Below, one piece after another: positions 62,382-64,000 of a DNA stretch of 64,000 nucleotides. The position numbers were made by a program, and so were the translations under genes. Below the pieces are notes generated by a model. That model saw only the letters and a program-made list of their open reading frames with translations, searched no databases and was not told the DNA's origin. This stretch comes from Lysinibacillus telephonicus (GTDB taxonomy: Bacteria > Bacillota > Bacilli > Bacillales_A > Planococcaceae): contig NZ_RXNR01000004.1 in assembly GCF_003966145.1 (NCBI RefSeq), positions 61,755-125,754 of the forward strand. Reading direction: 5' to 3'. Every line of letters begins with the position of its first letter. Position 1 is the stretch's first letter.

Positions 62382-62487
62382 TGTTAGAAATACGGAAAGA
62401 TTGTGAAATCGATTTTTTTCATTTTTAGCTTAAGTTACTAGTCTTGCAGGATATTTGCAAAAGATACTTCTAAATTTAAATAATCCT

Positions 62488-62534
62488 AAAGAAGGAGTTG
62501 GCCACGTAATTATGTGGGCAACTCCTTCTTTTTA
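62488..62534. terminator. Bidirectional terminator between the hypothetical gene and rarA
   Basis: AAGAAGGAGTTG pairs with CAACTCCTTCTT; the last bases overlap the rarA stop codon. Confidence 0.85.
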
Positions 62535-63773
62535 CTGATTGTTCTTAAAAGATTTCAATTTCTCGTAGATTGCGGCCATACGCTTCTCTTCACCAGCAAT
62601 GACGGGTTTATAAAATTCTGCATCGGCTATATTATCGGGTAAATATTGTTGATTTACCCAACCCCCAAATGTTCCTATTGGATGATCGTGTGGATATTGG
62701 TAGCCAACGTGTCCTAAAGCGATGCTGCCCGCATAGTGGCCATCGCGCAAGTGTAGTGGTATATCACCTGTTTTTCCTTCGTGGATTGCTGCAATGGCTG
62801 CATCAAGTGCAGAGTAAGCCGAATTTGACTTTGGAGAAAGGCACATTTCTACTACTGCATTCGCTAAAGGAATTCTTGCTTCCGGCAAACCTAATGTTTT
62901 GGCAGCTTCAGTCGCTGCATAAACGTGAGCACCAACAGCTGAATTAGCTAGACCTATATCTTCATATGCCATAACAAGCAGTCTCCTGCATACGGCTATT
63001 AAATCGCCATTTTCTAGTAAATGTGCTAAATAATATAGGGCCGCATTAGGATCACTGCCTCGAACTGATTTTTGGAGTGCAGATAATAAATTATAAAAAT
63101 GTGAACCACCTTTATCTCCATAGACTCCAATTCGTTTCGATAAATGTTCAATAACGTGGTCCTCTACAATAGATTGACCCTCTTTTTCATCCGATGCAAA
63201 GTAAACAGACTCCAATAAAGTTAGAGCTTTTCTTGCATCACCATTTGCTGCCAGTGCAATTTTTTCAATCTGCTCTTTCGTAATGGCAATATCAAATTTT
63301 CCAAGTCCGCGTTCTTCATCCTTCAGTGCATTTGTTATTAATTGTGCAATATCCTCCTGCGAATGCCGCTTCAATTGAAGAATTTCTCCGCAGCGAGATC
63401 TTATTGCAGGATTGACATCATGAAATGGATTTTCAGTCGTTGCACCAATTAATACAATAGAGCCATTTTCAACATGAGGCAACAATGTATCCTGCTGTAA
63501 TTTATTGAAACGATGGATTTCATCAAGAAATAAAATAACTTTCCCTGAAAGTCGTGCTTCTGAGACGATTTGTTCTACATCCTTTTTTCCTGCATGGGTA
63601 GCATTTAATGAAAAAAAGGGCAATTTTGAGCTTCCTGCAATTGCATATGCAATCGAAGTTTTCCCAATTCCTGGTTCACCATATAAGAGCATTGAAGGAA
63701 CATGACCGTTATTTATCATTTTATAAAGTGCAGTATCTTTTCCGATAATATGCTGCTGTCCGACGACTTGATA
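62532..63773 (-). pseudogene. rarA: rarA (mgsA) replication-associated recombination ATPase, 5' end removed by an IS
   Basis: AAA+ ATPase that acts at stalled replication forks. Walker A LLYGEPGIGKTSIA, Walker B ILFLDEIHRF, sensor GATTENPFHDVNP, and the C-terminal tetramer and zinc-free helical domain (YLAHLLENGDLIAVCRRLLVMAYEDIGLA) are intact. The frame stays open upstream of ATG 63719 through VVGQQHIIGKDTALYK, which is genuine RarA sequence, then stops matching at about 63773 where the insertion sequence begins. About the first 15-20 residues are missing. Translation from the internal ATG 63719 would lose about 37 residues but keep the ATP site, so residual function is possible. Confidence 0.85.
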
Positions 63774-64000
63774 TGCTCCCTATTAGGTAGACAGATGAAA
63801 AAATAAAAATTCATCTACCTAATAGGGGGCTTTTTTTATGACCTTTTATAAGTATCCAAAAGAATTTATGTTAAAAATTATTCAACTTTATTTATCAGGC
63901 GACTACTCATTTGAAAAACTTGGGCAAAAATTTCAAATTCATAAAAGTACCTTGAAAGAATGGTATGTAAAATATGAAGTATTTGGTGAAGCGGTTTTTG
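63774..64000 (+). mobile_element. IS3-family (IS150-like) insertion sequence, left part only
   Basis: The element begins at TG (63774) as usual for IS3 ends (TG...CA). A near-end inverted repeat, CCTATTAGGTAG (63778-63789) with CTACCTAATAGG (63814-63825), forms a hairpin with an ATGAA/TTCAT extension, and a T-rich run follows. The first transposase frame starts at 63838. The right end and target duplication lie outside the window. Confidence 0.82.
63838..64000 (+). CDS. IS3-family transposase OrfA, N-terminal fragment (3' end outside window)
   Basis: 54 codons visible. MTFYKYPKEFMLKIIQLYLSG and SFEKLGQKFQIHKSTLKEWYVKYE form the helix-turn-helix of IS150-group OrfA, which binds the element ends. 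Transcription is away from rarA. The frame runs off the right edge. Confidence 0.85.
   Translation, partial: MTFYKYPKEFMLKIIQLYLSGDYSFEKLGQKFQIHKSTLKEWYVKYEVFGEAVF

Overview
The window is chromosomal DNA from an AT-rich, endospore-forming member of the Bacillales. The best match is the Lysinibacillus/Solibacillus/Ureibacillus side of the Planococcaceae. This rests on many sporulation genes (spoVID-like, spoIIB-like, spoIVFA/FB, spo0B, safA, spoVB), the Firmicutes-type rpmA leader with its Prp protease, fused secDF, T-box leaders, and an S-layer-homology surface protein. Gene order largely follows the Bacillus subtilis hemA-to-rarA region, so most of the window is conserved core genome. The genus assignment is inference from recall of families, not from a search.

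Layout: 1-2475 is the 3' part of an SLH/VWA surface protein. 2872-9273 is the hemAXCDBL operon that makes uroporphyrinogen precursors; a 7-1-7 palindrome resembling a PerR box lies over its likely start point. 9552-18996 holds a SpoVID-like coat protein without LysM, a small opposite-strand membrane protein, valS behind a T-box, two tandem folC genes, a SPOR-domain spoIIB-like gene, maf and radC. 19259-22498 is an accessory block between radC and mreB: two unknown membrane-anchored proteins and a two-gene cassette of a DUF4062 (TIR-like) protein with a GAF-like C-terminus and a small basic partner. This cassette is the best candidate for an undescribed, possibly defensive, system.

23071-29709 is mreBCD-minCD (cell shape and division site), spoIVFA/FB (sigma-K processing) and the rplU-prp-rpmA operon with its L21 leader. 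30255-36957 holds spo0B-obgE, pheB-pheA, a DCC-family protein, niaR on the minus strand, safA and a CotS/YsxE-like kinase-fold protein. 37475-49821 is ruvAB-queA-tgt-yajC, a DUF421 protein, spoVB (minus), comN, secDF and recJ. A 120-base three-way-junction RNA is predicted just before tgt.

49838-64000 is apt, a decayed NERD nuclease gene with two frameshifts and two stops, relA-dtd, a DUF2642-like gene, a secreted SH3/amidase_3 protein (minus), hisS-aspS behind a histidine T-box, a 6S RNA, tcdA, an unknown helical protein, and rarA (minus), whose 5' end is cut off by an IS3-family element running off the right edge.

No tRNA, rRNA or CRISPR array was seen. Gene starts were chosen by ribosome-binding-site spacing and family alignment from memory; several start at GTG or TTG (minD, pheA, safA, the DUF4062 gene, mreB, the DCC gene).
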